DNA from: Bog-473 sp035551835
Lineage (GTDB): Bacteria > Actinomycetota > Acidimicrobiia > Acidimicrobiales > RAAP-2
Direction of reading: 5' to 3'
Length of the DNA: 40,023 nt
Assembly (NCBI GenBank): GCA_035551835.1
Contig: DASZMN010000026.1
Coordinates: 1-40,023, forward strand
Below the pieces are notes generated by a model. That model worked only from the letters and a program-made list of their open reading frames with translations, searched no databases and was not told where the DNA came from. This document shows positions 19,163-27,125 of the stretch, piece by piece. Position numbers and translations under genes: made by a program. Numbering within the stretch: position 1 is the stretch's first letter; every line of letters starts with the position of its first letter.

Positions 19163-20401
19163 TCACGTCGCGCTGAGCGCCTCCACCCGGCCCGTCGCGA
19201 CGCGGTCGTCGGCCGGCACCACGAGGCCGGACTCCGGAGCCGACGACGACGGGTCCCCAGCCGCCTCGGGCGAGGAGCGCCACGTCACGCGCGAGCGTCC
19301 CGTAAGCGGCCTGGACCACGGGGTCCGGGCCAGAAGCTCGGTGAGGCCGACGCAGGCCAAGAAGACGAGCACCACCGTGAGCACGCTGACGAGCGGCCAC
19401 GGCAGGACGCTGTCGAGGTTGTGCCAGCCCAGCCAGCTCAAGATGGTGATGAACAGGAGCTGGGCCAGGTACACACCGTAGGAATTGTCCGAGCCCGAAC
19501 GGACGGCGCGCCGCGTGCGGGCGGAGCGACGTCGATCCACCAGCGCGACGCCGATCAGGTAGATGCAGGCGATGGCTCCCACGTTGAACGGGATCACCAC
19601 CGGCTGGAAGGGGTCAGAGCTCGAGCCGAGCCACGAGACGACGTGGTCGACCGAAAGGTAGTACCACGCCTCGGCCACGCCGGCGGCGGCCACCGTGGCG
19701 ATGACGATGGTCCACACGTGCGTGCGCAACCAATGGTGGAACTCGTCGAGGTGCATCGCCATGACCATGCCCGCGACCAAATAGAACTGGTACGACGTCA
19801 CCTCGCGCGTCGCCCAGTAGCCCGTCATCGACGCGGGGGCGAGACCCCAGTGCATGGCCGAGACGAGCAGCACCTGGGCGGCGCCGCTGGCCAGCAGCAA
19901 GAGGCCGTGGTGCCCGGCCGTGCGTCGCACCAGCATGAGGCTGAGCGGGAAGACGGCGTAGAACTCCAGCAGGACCAGCAGGTAGTAGAGCTGGTAGTAG
20001 CCGGTGCCCACCAGGTACAGCAGGTGAAGGGCATCGCCGCCGACGCTGCCCGGGGCCGACCCGATCGTCATGAAGAAGTAGATGACGCTCCAGCACAGGT
20101 AGGGCACGGCCACCAGCGCGAAGCGGCGACGCCAGAACGTCCGGTGATCGATCCTGAGGAGGTCCCGGACGCTGTAGGTGAGCATGCAGGCGGAGACGAA
20201 GAGGAAGGCTTCGCGGGTCACGTGGAGGAGTTGCAACGACGCCCCGACCGCCACCGCGGCGGTCAGCGGGGCGAAGAACAGCAACGTGTGGGTCGACACC
20301 ACGCCGACCTGCTTGACGGGTCGCATTGCATCGATGTGATCGAGCCTCTTGCGCGTGCCTCGCACCGGCAGAGCCGGTGCGAGTGGCGACTCGTCGGCCA
20401 T
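19163..20401 (-). CDS. Membrane acyltransferase, acyltransferase-3 family
   Basis: A 412-residue integral membrane protein with about ten hydrophobic segments and the acyltransferase-3 entry motif L-D-H-I-D-A-M-R-P followed by a helix containing T-H-T (about residues 24-45). The family O-acylates sugars, lipids or antibiotics, moving an acyl group across or at the membrane. Its ATG shares one base with the stop of the acyl-ligase gene (TGATG), so the two are translationally coupled. The Ser/Arg-rich tail from about residue 370 is cytoplasmic or disordered. In this operon it is the natural candidate for attaching the ligase product to an acceptor; donor and acceptor are inferred, not visible. 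Confidence 0.85.
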   Translation of the reverse strand: MADESPLAPALPVRGTRKRLDHIDAMRPVKQVGVVSTHTLLFFAPLTAAVAVGASLQLLHVTREAFLFVSACMLTYSVRDLLRIDHRTFWRRRFALVAVPYLCWSVIYFFMTIGSAPGSVGGDALHLLYLVGTGYYQLYYLLVLLEFYAVFPLSLMLVRRTAGHHGLLLLASGAAQVLLVSAMHWGLAPASMTGYWATREVTSYQFYLVAGMVMAMHLDEFHHWLRTHVWTIVIATVAAAGVAEAWYYLSVDHVVSWLGSSSDPFQPVVIPFNVGAIACIYLIGVALVDRRRSARTRRAVRSGSDNSYGVYLAQLLFITILSWLGWHNLDSVLPWPLVSVLTVVLVFLACVGLTELLARTPWSRPLTGRSRVTWRSSPEAAGDPSSSAPESGLVVPADDRVATGRVEALSAT

Positions 20402-21981
20402 CAGGTGCCGGCGAAGGTGTGCAGAACGGCGAGACCGGGCTCGCGCAGCGCACGCCGGCGCACCTTGCCCGTCGCACCCGCCGGCATCGCGGCCACTACG
20501 TGCACGGCCGCCGGCCGTCGGGCGGGCACCAGGCTCCGCGCGAGCGTCTCGTTGATGCGCGCCGCCACACACCGGGTCCCCTCGACGTCACCGGCACCCA
20601 GACCGGCGAGGGCCACGAAGACCACGGGCACCTGGCCGAGTTCGGGGTCCTCCTGGGCGATGACGGCGACTGAGGCCACTGCGGGGTCCGCACTCAGGAT
20701 CTCTTCGATCTCGCGGGGGAACACCTTCTCGCCGCCGCGATTGATGACGTCGTCGGTCCGGGCGACGAGGTACAGGTAGCCGTCGGGGTCGCGCTGGCCG
20801 AGATCCCCCGTGCGCAGCCAACCATCGGGGCGGAAGCGATCGGCGTGCTCGCCCCCGCTGTAGGACTCGATCACGGCGCCACCGCGGATCTCGACCTCGC
20901 CGACCTCTCCGGGCAGGCACACCGCCGGACCAGCAGCGCCCGCATCGTCGCGGACGACTCGCAGCTCGAGCCCAATCGGCAACCCCACCGAGCCGGCGCG
21001 TCGCGGCAACGAGTGCGGGTGCGCCGCGATCTGGCTGGCGGCCTCGGTCATGCCGTAGGTCTCGACGATCGGGAGACCCGTCGCCGCCTCGAACCGATCG
21101 GCCGTGGCGACCGGAAGGGGTGCCGACGCGGAGCGGACGAAGCGGATGCCCGCCGGGACGGTCTCGCCGGACCGCAGCTCCGCGAGACGCGAGATGATCG
21201 CGGGGACCGCGTTGATCCACGTGACGCGGCGCTCACCCATGAGCTGCCAGAAGCCGGCGCGATGGAAACGGTCGTCGAGCACGAGGCACGAGCCGGCGAG
21301 GAGAGTGGAGAGCAAGCCCACGACTTCGGCGTTGATGTGGAAGAGCGGCAGCGGGTTGAAGCCGCGGTCGCGCTCGGTCAGCCGGTGATGGTCGACCACG
21401 CAACGTGCCGTGTGGAGAAGCTTGTCCTGGTGCAGACGGACCACCTTGGGCGGACCTGTCGTGCCAGAGGAGGAGAGGATGACGCCGGCCGAGGCTGCGA
21501 CGGGTACCGGCTCGGCGAGGTCCAAGGATGCGACGGGGCGCGGCGCGAGCGACGCCAGCTCGACCCAGGGACAGGAGGACGCAGCGGCGGGAGCGGCCCG
21601 GTCGGAGAGGACGACATCCGCCCCGACCCTCGCCGCCAGCGATGCCAGACCGCTCGGCCCGGTGTCCGGCGACGAGGGATCGAGCGGTGCGACCCAGAGC
21701 CCGGACGCCATCGCCCCGACGAAGGCCGCCGCGCACAGCAACGGGTCGGACACCGACAAGGCGACGGTGGTGCCCGCTCGAAGCGGCGAGCGGGCGAAGG
21801 CGGCTCGCCAATGCTCGAGGGCGCCAAAGGTCAGGACGGTGTCGCTCCGTGCGTCCTCGACGTAGACCCTCTCCCCCAGCGCGGCGGCCCGGTGCCGCAC
21901 CAGCTCGCAGACGCCCTCGGCCGATCGGGTCGCCGCCATCCGCTCGGGAGCAACGCGCGTCGATGGAACGGGTGCCCTCAT
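20401..21981 (-). CDS. AMP-forming acyl-CoA ligase / acyl-adenylating enzyme
   Basis: Activates a carboxylic acid with ATP as acyl-AMP and normally passes it to CoA. The 526-residue ANL enzyme has S171-S-G-T-T-G-P-P-K179 (P-loop), Y-G-M-T-E (309-313), T-G-D (391-393), the hinge arginine near 408 and the catalytic lysine K506 in G-A-T-G-K-V-R-R. It is close to O-succinylbenzoate- and cyclohexanecarboxylate-type ligases in length. The ATG at 21981 is 1 nt beyond the VOC stop codon. In its operon a sulfonated or hydroxy acid (for example sulfolactate) is a plausible substrate; that is inference from the neighbouring phosphosulfolactate synthase. Confidence 0.9.
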   Translation of the reverse strand: MRAPVPSTRVAPERMAATRSAEGVCELVRHRAAALGERVYVEDARSDTVLTFGALEHWRAAFARSPLRAGTTVALSVSDPLLCAAAFVGAMASGLWVAPLDPSSPDTGPSGLASLAARVGADVVLSDRAAPAAASSCPWVELASLAPRPVASLDLAEPVPVAASAGVILSSSGTTGPPKVVRLHQDKLLHTARCVVDHHRLTERDRGFNPLPLFHINAEVVGLLSTLLAGSCLVLDDRFHRAGFWQLMGERRVTWINAVPAIISRLAELRSGETVPAGIRFVRSASAPLPVATADRFEAATGLPIVETYGMTEAASQIAAHPHSLPRRAGSVGLPIGLELRVVRDDAGAAGPAVCLPGEVGEVEIRGGAVIESYSGGEHADRFRPDGWLRTGDLGQRDPDGYLYLVARTDDVINRGGEKVFPREIEEILSADPAVASVAVIAQEDPELGQVPVVFVALAGLGAGDVEGTRCVAARINETLARSLVPARRPAAVHVVAAMPAGATGKVRRRALREPGLAVLHTFAGT

Positions 21982-21982
21982 G

Positions 21983-22390
21983 TCAATACATCATCCGCGG
22001 GTCGACGTAGTGCTTGAACTCGATGAGGTTGTCCGACGGGTCGCGCAGCACGAAGGTCCGGTGTGCCTCCACGAGCCCCTCGAAGCGAATGCTCACGTCG
22101 GAAAAGAGTTCGATCTTGCGCTGGATGCAGAGCTCGTGCAGCGCGTCGAAATCACGTGCCTCTCGGAAGGTGACACCGAAGTGGCGCGGGTACAAGACGA
22201 GCTCGGCCGGGGCGTCCTCGGCCGGGTCCACCAAATGGCACACCAGCTGGTCGCCGAAGAAGTCGATCGTGATGCGGTCGGCGTAGCGACGCGCCAGCTT
22301 GCATCCCAGTGCCCCGACGTAGAAATCCTGGGCCGCGTCGAGGTCGTCGACGGGGACGGCGAGGTGGAAGACGTCGCGGCTCTCCCTCAT
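21983..22390 (-). CDS. VOC-superfamily (glyoxalase/dioxygenase-like) protein
   Basis: A 135-residue vicinal-oxygen-chelate protein with the two paired beta-alpha-beta-beta-beta units of the fold. Candidate metal ligands are H9 (V-F-H-L-A-V-P-V), H70 (P-R-H-F-G-V) and E124 (D-N-L-I-E-F-K). The D-P-S-D-N-L-I-E-F motif near the end is typical of glyoxalase/bleomycin-resistance dioxygenases. The ATG overlaps the ComA-like stop by 4 nt (ATGA). Function is open: an epimerase, isomerase or dioxygenase acting on the sulfolactate intermediate would fit the operon, but nothing in the sequence specifies it. C-terminal M-M-Y is unusual. Confidence 0.85.
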   Translation of the reverse strand: MRESRDVFHLAVPVDDLDAAQDFYVGALGCKLARRYADRITIDFFGDQLVCHLVDPAEDAPAELVLYPRHFGVTFREARDFDALHELCIQRKIELFSDVSIRFEGLVEAHRTFVLRDPSDNLIEFKHYVDPRMMY

Positions 22391-23163
22391 GAGACCTTGG
22401 CCTCGAAACACTCGAGCGTGTCGGAGCGCAGCCCGAGCCGAATCGTCTCGAGGTTGAGGATCGACGTCGAGGGGATGTTCCCCAGATTGACGTCGGTGCC
22501 GACGCGGCGCACGAAGTAGCACTGCAGTTCGTTCGACGGCGCCTCGAAGAGCAGGCGCCGGACGGGGACGTCGCTGGCGAGGATCTCTTCGATCAGGCCG
22601 AACCTGAGCTCGCCGTTGGGGCGACAGATGCCGGCCTTGCCACTCTCTCGTGCCTCCAGGGTCACCAAGAACGCCCCGGCGTTGACGTCGTCGTGGATGT
22701 CCTCGATCCACCGGTCGGGCGCGAGAAGCTCCGAGCGCTCGGCATCCTTGAACCCCACCTCGGACACGACGCGAAAGTCGGCGGCCAGCTTCGTGATGTA
22801 GCCGACCTTCTCCATGCTCGAGAGGCTGATGGTGCCGTTGGAGACCTCGACGTACCGGCAGCCGTAGCTCACGCAGAGGTCCCGGAAGTCGTCGAAACGG
22901 TCCTGCAAGACGAACTTCTCGAACAGCGTGCCGCCGAAGTAGTAGTCGATGCCGGCGTCGGCGAGGATGTCGATCTTACGGCGCAGGTCGTTGGTGACGA
23001 TGGCCGTCCCCCACCCGAACTTCACGAAGTCGAGATACTCGGCGCCGCTTTCCACGATGTCGGCGAAGCTGCGGGTCGGCAGCCCTCCGTCGACCACCAT
23101 CGTCAGACCCGTTGCCCTCGGCTTCGAAGCCCTCGCCGGAAGTTCCAATGCAGTTGGCCTCAC
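22387..23163 (-). CDS. comA: Phosphosulfolactate synthase, ComA/YitC type
   Basis: Adds sulfite to phosphoenolpyruvate to form (2R)-phospho-3-sulfolactate. The 258-residue protein matches the family along its whole length: F46-V-K-F-G-W-G-T53, G77-G-T-L-F-E82, E106-V-S-N-G-T111, S-E-V-G-x-K-D-A-E (134-142), E-A-R-E-S-G (170-175), F-E-A-P (206-209) and V-N-L-G-N-I-P (225-231). The N-terminus (L-E-L-P-x-R) and the S-N-G-T and K-D-A-E details resemble Bacillus subtilis YitC (spore sulfolactate) more than archaeal ComA (coenzyme M). The plant Hsa32 branch of the family warns that activity must be tested. AGGAG with a 6-nt spacer selects the GTG at 23163. It lies 10 nt after the phosphatase. Confidence 0.93.
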   Translation of the reverse strand: MRPTALELPARASKPRATGLTMVVDGGLPTRSFADIVESGAEYLDFVKFGWGTAIVTNDLRRKIDILADAGIDYYFGGTLFEKFVLQDRFDDFRDLCVSYGCRYVEVSNGTISLSSMEKVGYITKLAADFRVVSEVGFKDAERSELLAPDRWIEDIHDDVNAGAFLVTLEARESGKAGICRPNGELRFGLIEEILASDVPVRRLLFEAPSNELQCYFVRRVGTDVNLGNIPSTSILNLETIRLGLRSDTLECFEAKVS

Positions 23164-23173
23164 GGATCGCTCC

Positions 23174-23803
23174 TCACAGTGCTCCGGTGCCCTGCAGCAG
23201 GGCGGGTGGACAGATCTCGTGGAAACCGAACGACCAGAGTCCGCCATTGGGCGCGTCGCCCCACGGCATTCCCGCCACAGGCACTCCGTCGCACTGCGCC
23301 AGGGCAACCCTGATGAAACCGCCGTGGGTGACGGCGAGCACGCCGCCGTCGTGCTCGACCTGTGCCAGTCGGCTGAAGAAGGTGCGGACGCGCCGGCTCA
23401 ACCCCTCGAGCGACTCCCCGCCGGGAGGACGCGCCTCGGCGTCGACGACGAGGCCGTCACGGATTCCGGACCACTCGGTGGGCAGCTCGCCGAGCGGGGT
23501 CCCCTCGGCACTGCCAAAGTTGCGCTCGCGCAACTGGCCGTCGTCGACCCAGGGGACGCTCAGCTTCTTGCCGATTATGGCGGCGGTCTCCTGTGCTCGG
23601 GCCAGATCGCTCGTCACGAGGGTGCGGATCGGCAACGAGCGCACCACCTCGGCCACGGTCTCGGCCTGGAGACGTCCCGTTTCGGTCAGCACCGGGCCGT
23701 CGGCCTGACCCTGCACCAGACCGGCCGCGTTCCACGTGCTCTCGCCGTGGCGCATCAGCCAGATCGTGTGCTGTGGGTGACCGGACTTCACTGCCTTCCA
23801 CAC
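23174..23803 (-). CDS. Histidine phosphatase (phosphoglycerate-mutase-like)
   Basis: A 209-residue branch-1 histidine phosphatase: R18-H19-G20 with the phospho-accepting H19, R69 in S-D-L-A-R-A, the acid E93 in R-E-R-N-F-G and the second histidine H160 in A-V-T-H-G-G. Single-domain members of this length are usually small-molecule phosphatases. It is the first gene of a five-gene operon and sits 10 nt before the phosphosulfolactate synthase, so it may dephosphorylate phosphosulfolactate in place of ComB, which is not seen here. The GTG at 23803 is my choice; an in-frame GTG at 23884 would add 27 residues with no homology. A TATCCT box lies about 30 nt upstream. Confidence 0.85.
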   Translation of the reverse strand: MWKAVKSGHPQHTIWLMRHGESTWNAAGLVQGQADGPVLTETGRLQAETVAEVVRSLPIRTLVTSDLARAQETAAIIGKKLSVPWVDDGQLRERNFGSAEGTPLGELPTEWSGIRDGLVVDAEARPPGGESLEGLSRRVRTFFSRLAQVEHDGGVLAVTHGGFIRVALAQCDGVPVAGMPWGDAPNGGLWSFGFHEICPPALLQGTGAL

Positions 23804-24151
23804 TGACGGCTCACGCTGAGTGCCTACTGGGAGGCAGGATAGGGGTGGATGAGGATCCGGTAAGGATTTTGTGATGCCGCACACCGGAGCGCGCGGGTCA
23901 GGCCATCGCGGGCGGCGCGGCGCACGATCTCCGTCTGTGGCCCTTATGAGTTTGCGCGGGTGCGCACGTCGACATGATGGGTCCCGGGCCCAGGCGACCG
24001 ATGCAATCGAGCGGGTGAGTGCTCGACGACCCCGAAATACTGCGTGTAGTGCAGGTCGGCGGCGAGGGCGAGCGCGAAGCAGCCGACTTGAGACGAGCTG
24101 TGAATGCGGCAGCAGCGGGCAAACCCGCTCTTGTGCGACCTCCGTGGAGCG
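23804..24151. other. 348-nt intergenic region with an orphan coding-like stretch
   Basis: This gap separates the alaC stop from the ComA operon. Besides the promoter box above, a minus-strand frame (about 23960-24120) reads V-G-C-F-A-L-A-L-A-A-D-L-H-Y-T-Q-Y-F-G-V-V-E-H-S-P-A-R before low-quality sequence and a stop. It has protein-like composition, unlike the Arg/Pro/Gly-rich shadow frames around it. I do not recognise it and see no start codon with a ribosome site; it may be a gene relic or an unannotated small protein. Confidence 0.3.
23836..23841 (-). promoter_or_regulatory. Candidate -10 box for the ComA operon
   Basis: Minus-strand TATCCT about 32 nt before the chosen GTG at 23803, with a TTACCG hexamer about 16 nt further upstream as a weak -35. 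The pair is plausible but unsupported by other evidence. Confidence 0.35.
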
Positions 24152-25360
24152 TCAGCCGAGCTTGGTCAGCGCCGTGCGCAGGTTGCGCACGGCCTGGCCG
24201 ATCCTCTGCTCGTTCTCGATGAGGGCAAAACGGACATGGCCGTCACCGCCGGGACCGAACCCGACGCCCGGCGAGGTGGCGACGTCGGCCTCGTTCACCA
24301 GGTACTTGGAGAACTCGAGCGAGCCCATCTCTCGGTAGGGCTCGGGGATCGGCGCCCACACGAACATGGTCCCCTTGGGCGGGACGAGGTGCCAGCCGAT
24401 GCGGTTGAGGCCGTCGCAGAGAGCGTCGCGGCGCGACCGGTAGATCTCGTTGATCTCCTTGGGGTAGTCGGGCGCCTCGTTCATGGCCACGATGGCGGCG
24501 ATCTGGATGGGCTGGAACGTCCCGTAGTCGAGGTACGTCTTGAGCTTCGTCAACGCCTGGACGATCTCGCGGTTGCCCACGAGGAAGCCGACGCGCCAGC
24601 CGGGCATGGAGAAGGACTTGGTCAGGGTGTAGAGCTCGACCGCCACCTCCTTGGCCCCGGGAACCTGGAGGATCGACGGCGGTTCGTAGCCGTCGAAGCC
24701 GAGGTCGGCGTAGGCGAAGTCGTGGACCAGCACGACGCCGTGCTCGCGGGCGAACGCGACGAGCCGCTCCATGAACGACAGGTCCACGCAGGCGGTCGTC
24801 GGGTTGTGCGGGAACGACAGCACGATGACGCGCGGCTTGGGCCACGACTCCTCGAACGCGTGCATCAGGCCGTCGAAGAACGCCTCGCCCGGGTCGGGGG
24901 CCCCGTCGTCGGTGACCTCGGGGCCGCGCAGCGGCACCTGGCGCACATCGGCCCCCGCGAAGAGAGGGGCCCAGATGTGGATCGGGTAGGAGGGCGAGGG
25001 CACGAGCGCGGTGTCGCCGGGACCGACCAACACCCACATGAGGTGGGAGTAGCCCTCCTTGGCGCCGATGGTTGTCACCACCTCGGACTCGGGATCGAGC
25101 TCGACGTTGAACTTGCGCAGATAGAGGTCCGTGATAGCGCTGCGCAACTTCGGGATGCCGCGCGAGGCCGAGTAGCGGTGGTTGCGCGGGTTGAAGGCGG
25201 CCTCGGACAGCTTGCCAACCGCCACGTCGGGAGAGGGCAGGTCCGGGTTGCCGAAACCAAGGTCGATGACGTCTCGGCCGGCTCGCCGCGACAACGCCTT
25301 CAGGTCGTTGATGGTCGCGAACACATAGGGCGGCAGCCCGTTAATCCGACGGAACTCCAT
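24152..25360 (-). CDS. alaC: Alanine transaminase AlaC-type (class I/II aminotransferase)
   Basis: A 402-residue PLP enzyme that makes alanine from pyruvate and glutamate. It matches E. coli AlaC through most of its length: L-P-P-Y-V-F, G-Y/R-Y-S-x-S-R-G-I-P, D-P-E-S-E, T-I-G-x-K-E-G, the P-S-Y-P-I-H-I block, H-N-P-T-T/S-N-P-T, H-D-x-A-Y-A-D, the PLP lysine K248 in T-L-T-K-S-F-S-M-P-G-W-R and H-V-R-F-A-L-I-E-N at the C-terminus. The ATG at 25360 lies 6 nt after TAGACT on the minus strand and lacks a ribosome site, so it looks leaderless. That box overlaps the stop codon of the upstream oxidoreductase gene. Confidence 0.92.
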   Translation of the reverse strand: MEFRRINGLPPYVFATINDLKALSRRAGRDVIDLGFGNPDLPSPDVAVGKLSEAAFNPRNHRYSASRGIPKLRSAITDLYLRKFNVELDPESEVVTTIGAKEGYSHLMWVLVGPGDTALVPSPSYPIHIWAPLFAGADVRQVPLRGPEVTDDGAPDPGEAFFDGLMHAFEESWPKPRVIVLSFPHNPTTACVDLSFMERLVAFAREHGVVLVHDFAYADLGFDGYEPPSILQVPGAKEVAVELYTLTKSFSMPGWRVGFLVGNREIVQALTKLKTYLDYGTFQPIQIAAIVAMNEAPDYPKEINEIYRSRRDALCDGLNRIGWHLVPPKGTMFVWAPIPEPYREMGSLEFSKYLVNEADVATSPGVGFGPGGDGHVRFALIENEQRIGQAVRNLRTALTKLG

Positions 25361-25366
25361 CGGTCG

Positions 25367-25372
25367 AGTCTA
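25367..25372 (-). promoter_or_regulatory. -10 box for leaderless alaC
   Basis: Minus-strand TAGACT (TANNNT), 6 nt before the ATG at 25360. It lies across the last bases of the preceding gene, so alaC can be transcribed separately from the genes upstream. Confidence 0.5.
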
Positions 25373-26125
25373 CGACCCGCTCTTGGTCTCCCCGGACCGT
25401 ACGGCCGAGGCCAGGCCGCGCCCGGCCGTCACGAGCTCCTCGAGGTCGACCGGCCAGCCGAAGATCACCCAGCTCGCCCCCGCGTCGTGCAGCTCTCGCA
25501 CGCGGTCGGCCAACGGGGGCGTCGCCGCCGGCGGCGGACCGGCCCACGTGACCTCGATCCCGCCGGGCCCGGCCGAGCGGTCGGCCACCAGCGCCGGCTC
25601 GGCGTCCCACACGTTGAGCGCGGCGCCCACGGCGCGCGCCTCCTCGGTACGCCCCACCGTCCCGCCCGCGATCCAGACCGTCAGGCCGGCGTCGACGAGC
25701 TCGCGCCCGAGCGTGACCATCTCGGTGCGGCGCTCGGCCGCCGTGCCGTACGGGATGCCGTAGGCCCGGTTCTCCTCTTCGCTCAGCCGGTCCCCCGTGC
25801 CGAGGCCGGCGATGACGCGACCGGGCGCGAGATGCTCGAGCGCGACGAACTGCGCCGCCAGCACGGCGTGCGGAGCGAGCCCGACGCGGGCGACGAGCGT
25901 GCCCAGAAACGGGCCGCCGTCCCGGTCACCTTTGGGAGCCAGCCGCGAGGCGAGCGCACCGAGGAACGGGAACGGCGCCAGCGCGGGCCGCTCCGGCTGT
26001 CCGATGGGCCAGATGTGGTCGTAACAGAAGACGCCGTCCACACCCGCCGCCGTGGCCTCTTCGGCGGCGGCAAACGCCTCGTCGGGCGTGTCGCGAAACG
26101 TCGGCAGGACGATGCCGGTCCGCAT
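25370..26125 (-). CDS. LLM-class (luciferase-like, probably F420-dependent) oxidoreductase
   Basis: A 251-residue TIM-barrel protein of the luciferase-like monooxygenase class. It opens with R-T-G-I-V-L-P-T-F, then A-G-V-D-G-V-F-C-Y-D-H-I-W-P, the family's first cofactor-side strand and loop. L-A-P-G-R-V-I-A-G-L-G-T-G-D is the phosphate-binding segment of F420/FMN. It is shorter than usual (about 300), with a compact C-terminal half. The ATG at 26125 shares a base with the stop of the ROK kinase (TGATG). Actinobacterial members mostly use coenzyme F420; substrate unknown. Confidence 0.82.
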   Translation of the reverse strand: MRTGIVLPTFRDTPDEAFAAAEEATAAGVDGVFCYDHIWPIGQPERPALAPFPFLGALASRLAPKGDRDGGPFLGTLVARVGLAPHAVLAAQFVALEHLAPGRVIAGLGTGDRLSEEENRAYGIPYGTAAERRTEMVTLGRELVDAGLTVWIAGGTVGRTEEARAVGAALNVWDAEPALVADRSAGPGGIEVTWAGPPPAATPPLADRVRELHDAGASWVIFGWPVDLEELVTAGRGLASAVRSGETKSGS

Positions 26126-27093
26126 CACCACAGCCCACCCTGGCGCGCCGCCAGCGCGGCGCCGACGGCGCCGGACCGCTCACCGAACGCGGCGGGCACG
26201 ACCGTCGCCAGCGGCCGGCGGTCGCCGCCCTCGACGAGCTCTTCGAACGTTGCCCGCGCCGCATCGACGAGCAGGCTGCCGGCCCGGACGACGCCGCCGC
26301 CGAGGACGAAGCACTCGGGGTCGACGACGGAGGCGAGGTTGGCCAGGCCGAACCCGATCCACCAGCCGACCTCTTCGATGACGAGCCGCGCCGCGGCGTC
26401 ACCCGCGGCGGCCGCGGCCGAGACGTCTTCGCCGCGGACGCTCTCGGGATCGCCGCCCGCCAGGCGCACCACTTCGCCGAGCCGGCCGGCCATCGCCGCC
26501 TCGCGGGCGAGCACCCCCAGCCCGGCACCCGAGGCGAAGCGCTCCCAGCAGCCGCGCCGGCCGCACGGACAGGGAGGTCCGTTCGGATCGACGACCATGT
26601 GACCGATCTCACCGGCGAAACCGGCCGCGCCCACCTGCACCCGGTCGCCGGCGACGATGCCCCCGCCGATCCCCGTGCCGAGCGTCACCATGACGACGTG
26701 GTGCATGCCGCGCGCGGCGCCGAGGCGGTGCTCGGCCAGCACGGCAAGGTTGGCGTCGTTCTCGATGACGACGGCCCGTCCCGGCAGCCGGCCACCGATC
26801 AGCTCCGTCCAGTCCACCCCGTGCGCCTGGGGCAGGTTCGGCGCGAAACACAACCGGCCGTGGCGGTCGACCATGCCGGGCGCGCCGACGCCGATCGGCG
26901 CATCCGCCGCGCCGGCGCCCAGGGTGCGATCGAGCTCTGCTGTGACGAGTGCGACGGCCTCGGCGACGTGGCTGCCCACGATGTCGCGGCTCCCGGTCGG
27001 AGTGGGGACGCGCGCCTCGCCGACGATGGCGTCATCGCGGCCGAGCGCGACGCCCAGCACCTTCGTGCCCCCGATGTCGATGCCGTAGGTCAC
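26125..27093 (-). CDS. ROK-family sugar kinase (glucokinase-like)
   Basis: A 322-residue ATP-dependent sugar kinase. D6-I-G-G-T10 is the phosphate loop, E111-N-D113-A-N holds the catalytic aspartate, G139-T-G-I-G-G-G is the second ATP loop, E162-I-G-H165 binds sugar and zinc, and C175-x-C177-x4-C182 supplies the other zinc ligands: a complete ROK signature. ROK glucokinases phosphorylate glucose or N-acetyl sugars; there is no N-terminal DNA-binding domain. I start at the GTG at 27093 with GACGAGG upstream; an upstream GTG at 27129 would overlap the previous stop by 4 nt (GTGA) and add 12 residues. It is translationally coupled to the oxidoreductase gene. Confidence 0.88.
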   Translation of the reverse strand: MTYGIDIGGTKVLGVALGRDDAIVGEARVPTPTGSRDIVGSHVAEAVALVTAELDRTLGAGAADAPIGVGAPGMVDRHGRLCFAPNLPQAHGVDWTELIGGRLPGRAVVIENDANLAVLAEHRLGAARGMHHVVMVTLGTGIGGGIVAGDRVQVGAAGFAGEIGHMVVDPNGPPCPCGRRGCWERFASGAGLGVLAREAAMAGRLGEVVRLAGGDPESVRGEDVSAAAAAGDAAARLVIEEVGWWIGFGLANLASVVDPECFVLGGGVVRAGSLLVDAARATFEELVEGGDRRPLATVVPAAFGERSGAVGAALAARQGGLW

Positions 27094-27125
27094 GCCGGCC
27101 TCGTCGGGCCGGCGCGCGCCAGGAC

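Noticed and set aside
24104..26602. 832-codon plus-strand open frame across alaC, the luciferase-like oxidoreductase and the ROK kinase
   Set aside because: It is antisense to three well-supported genes and its product is a low-complexity Arg/Gly/Val/Leu mix without any domain. Long antisense frames are expected in high-GC DNA.
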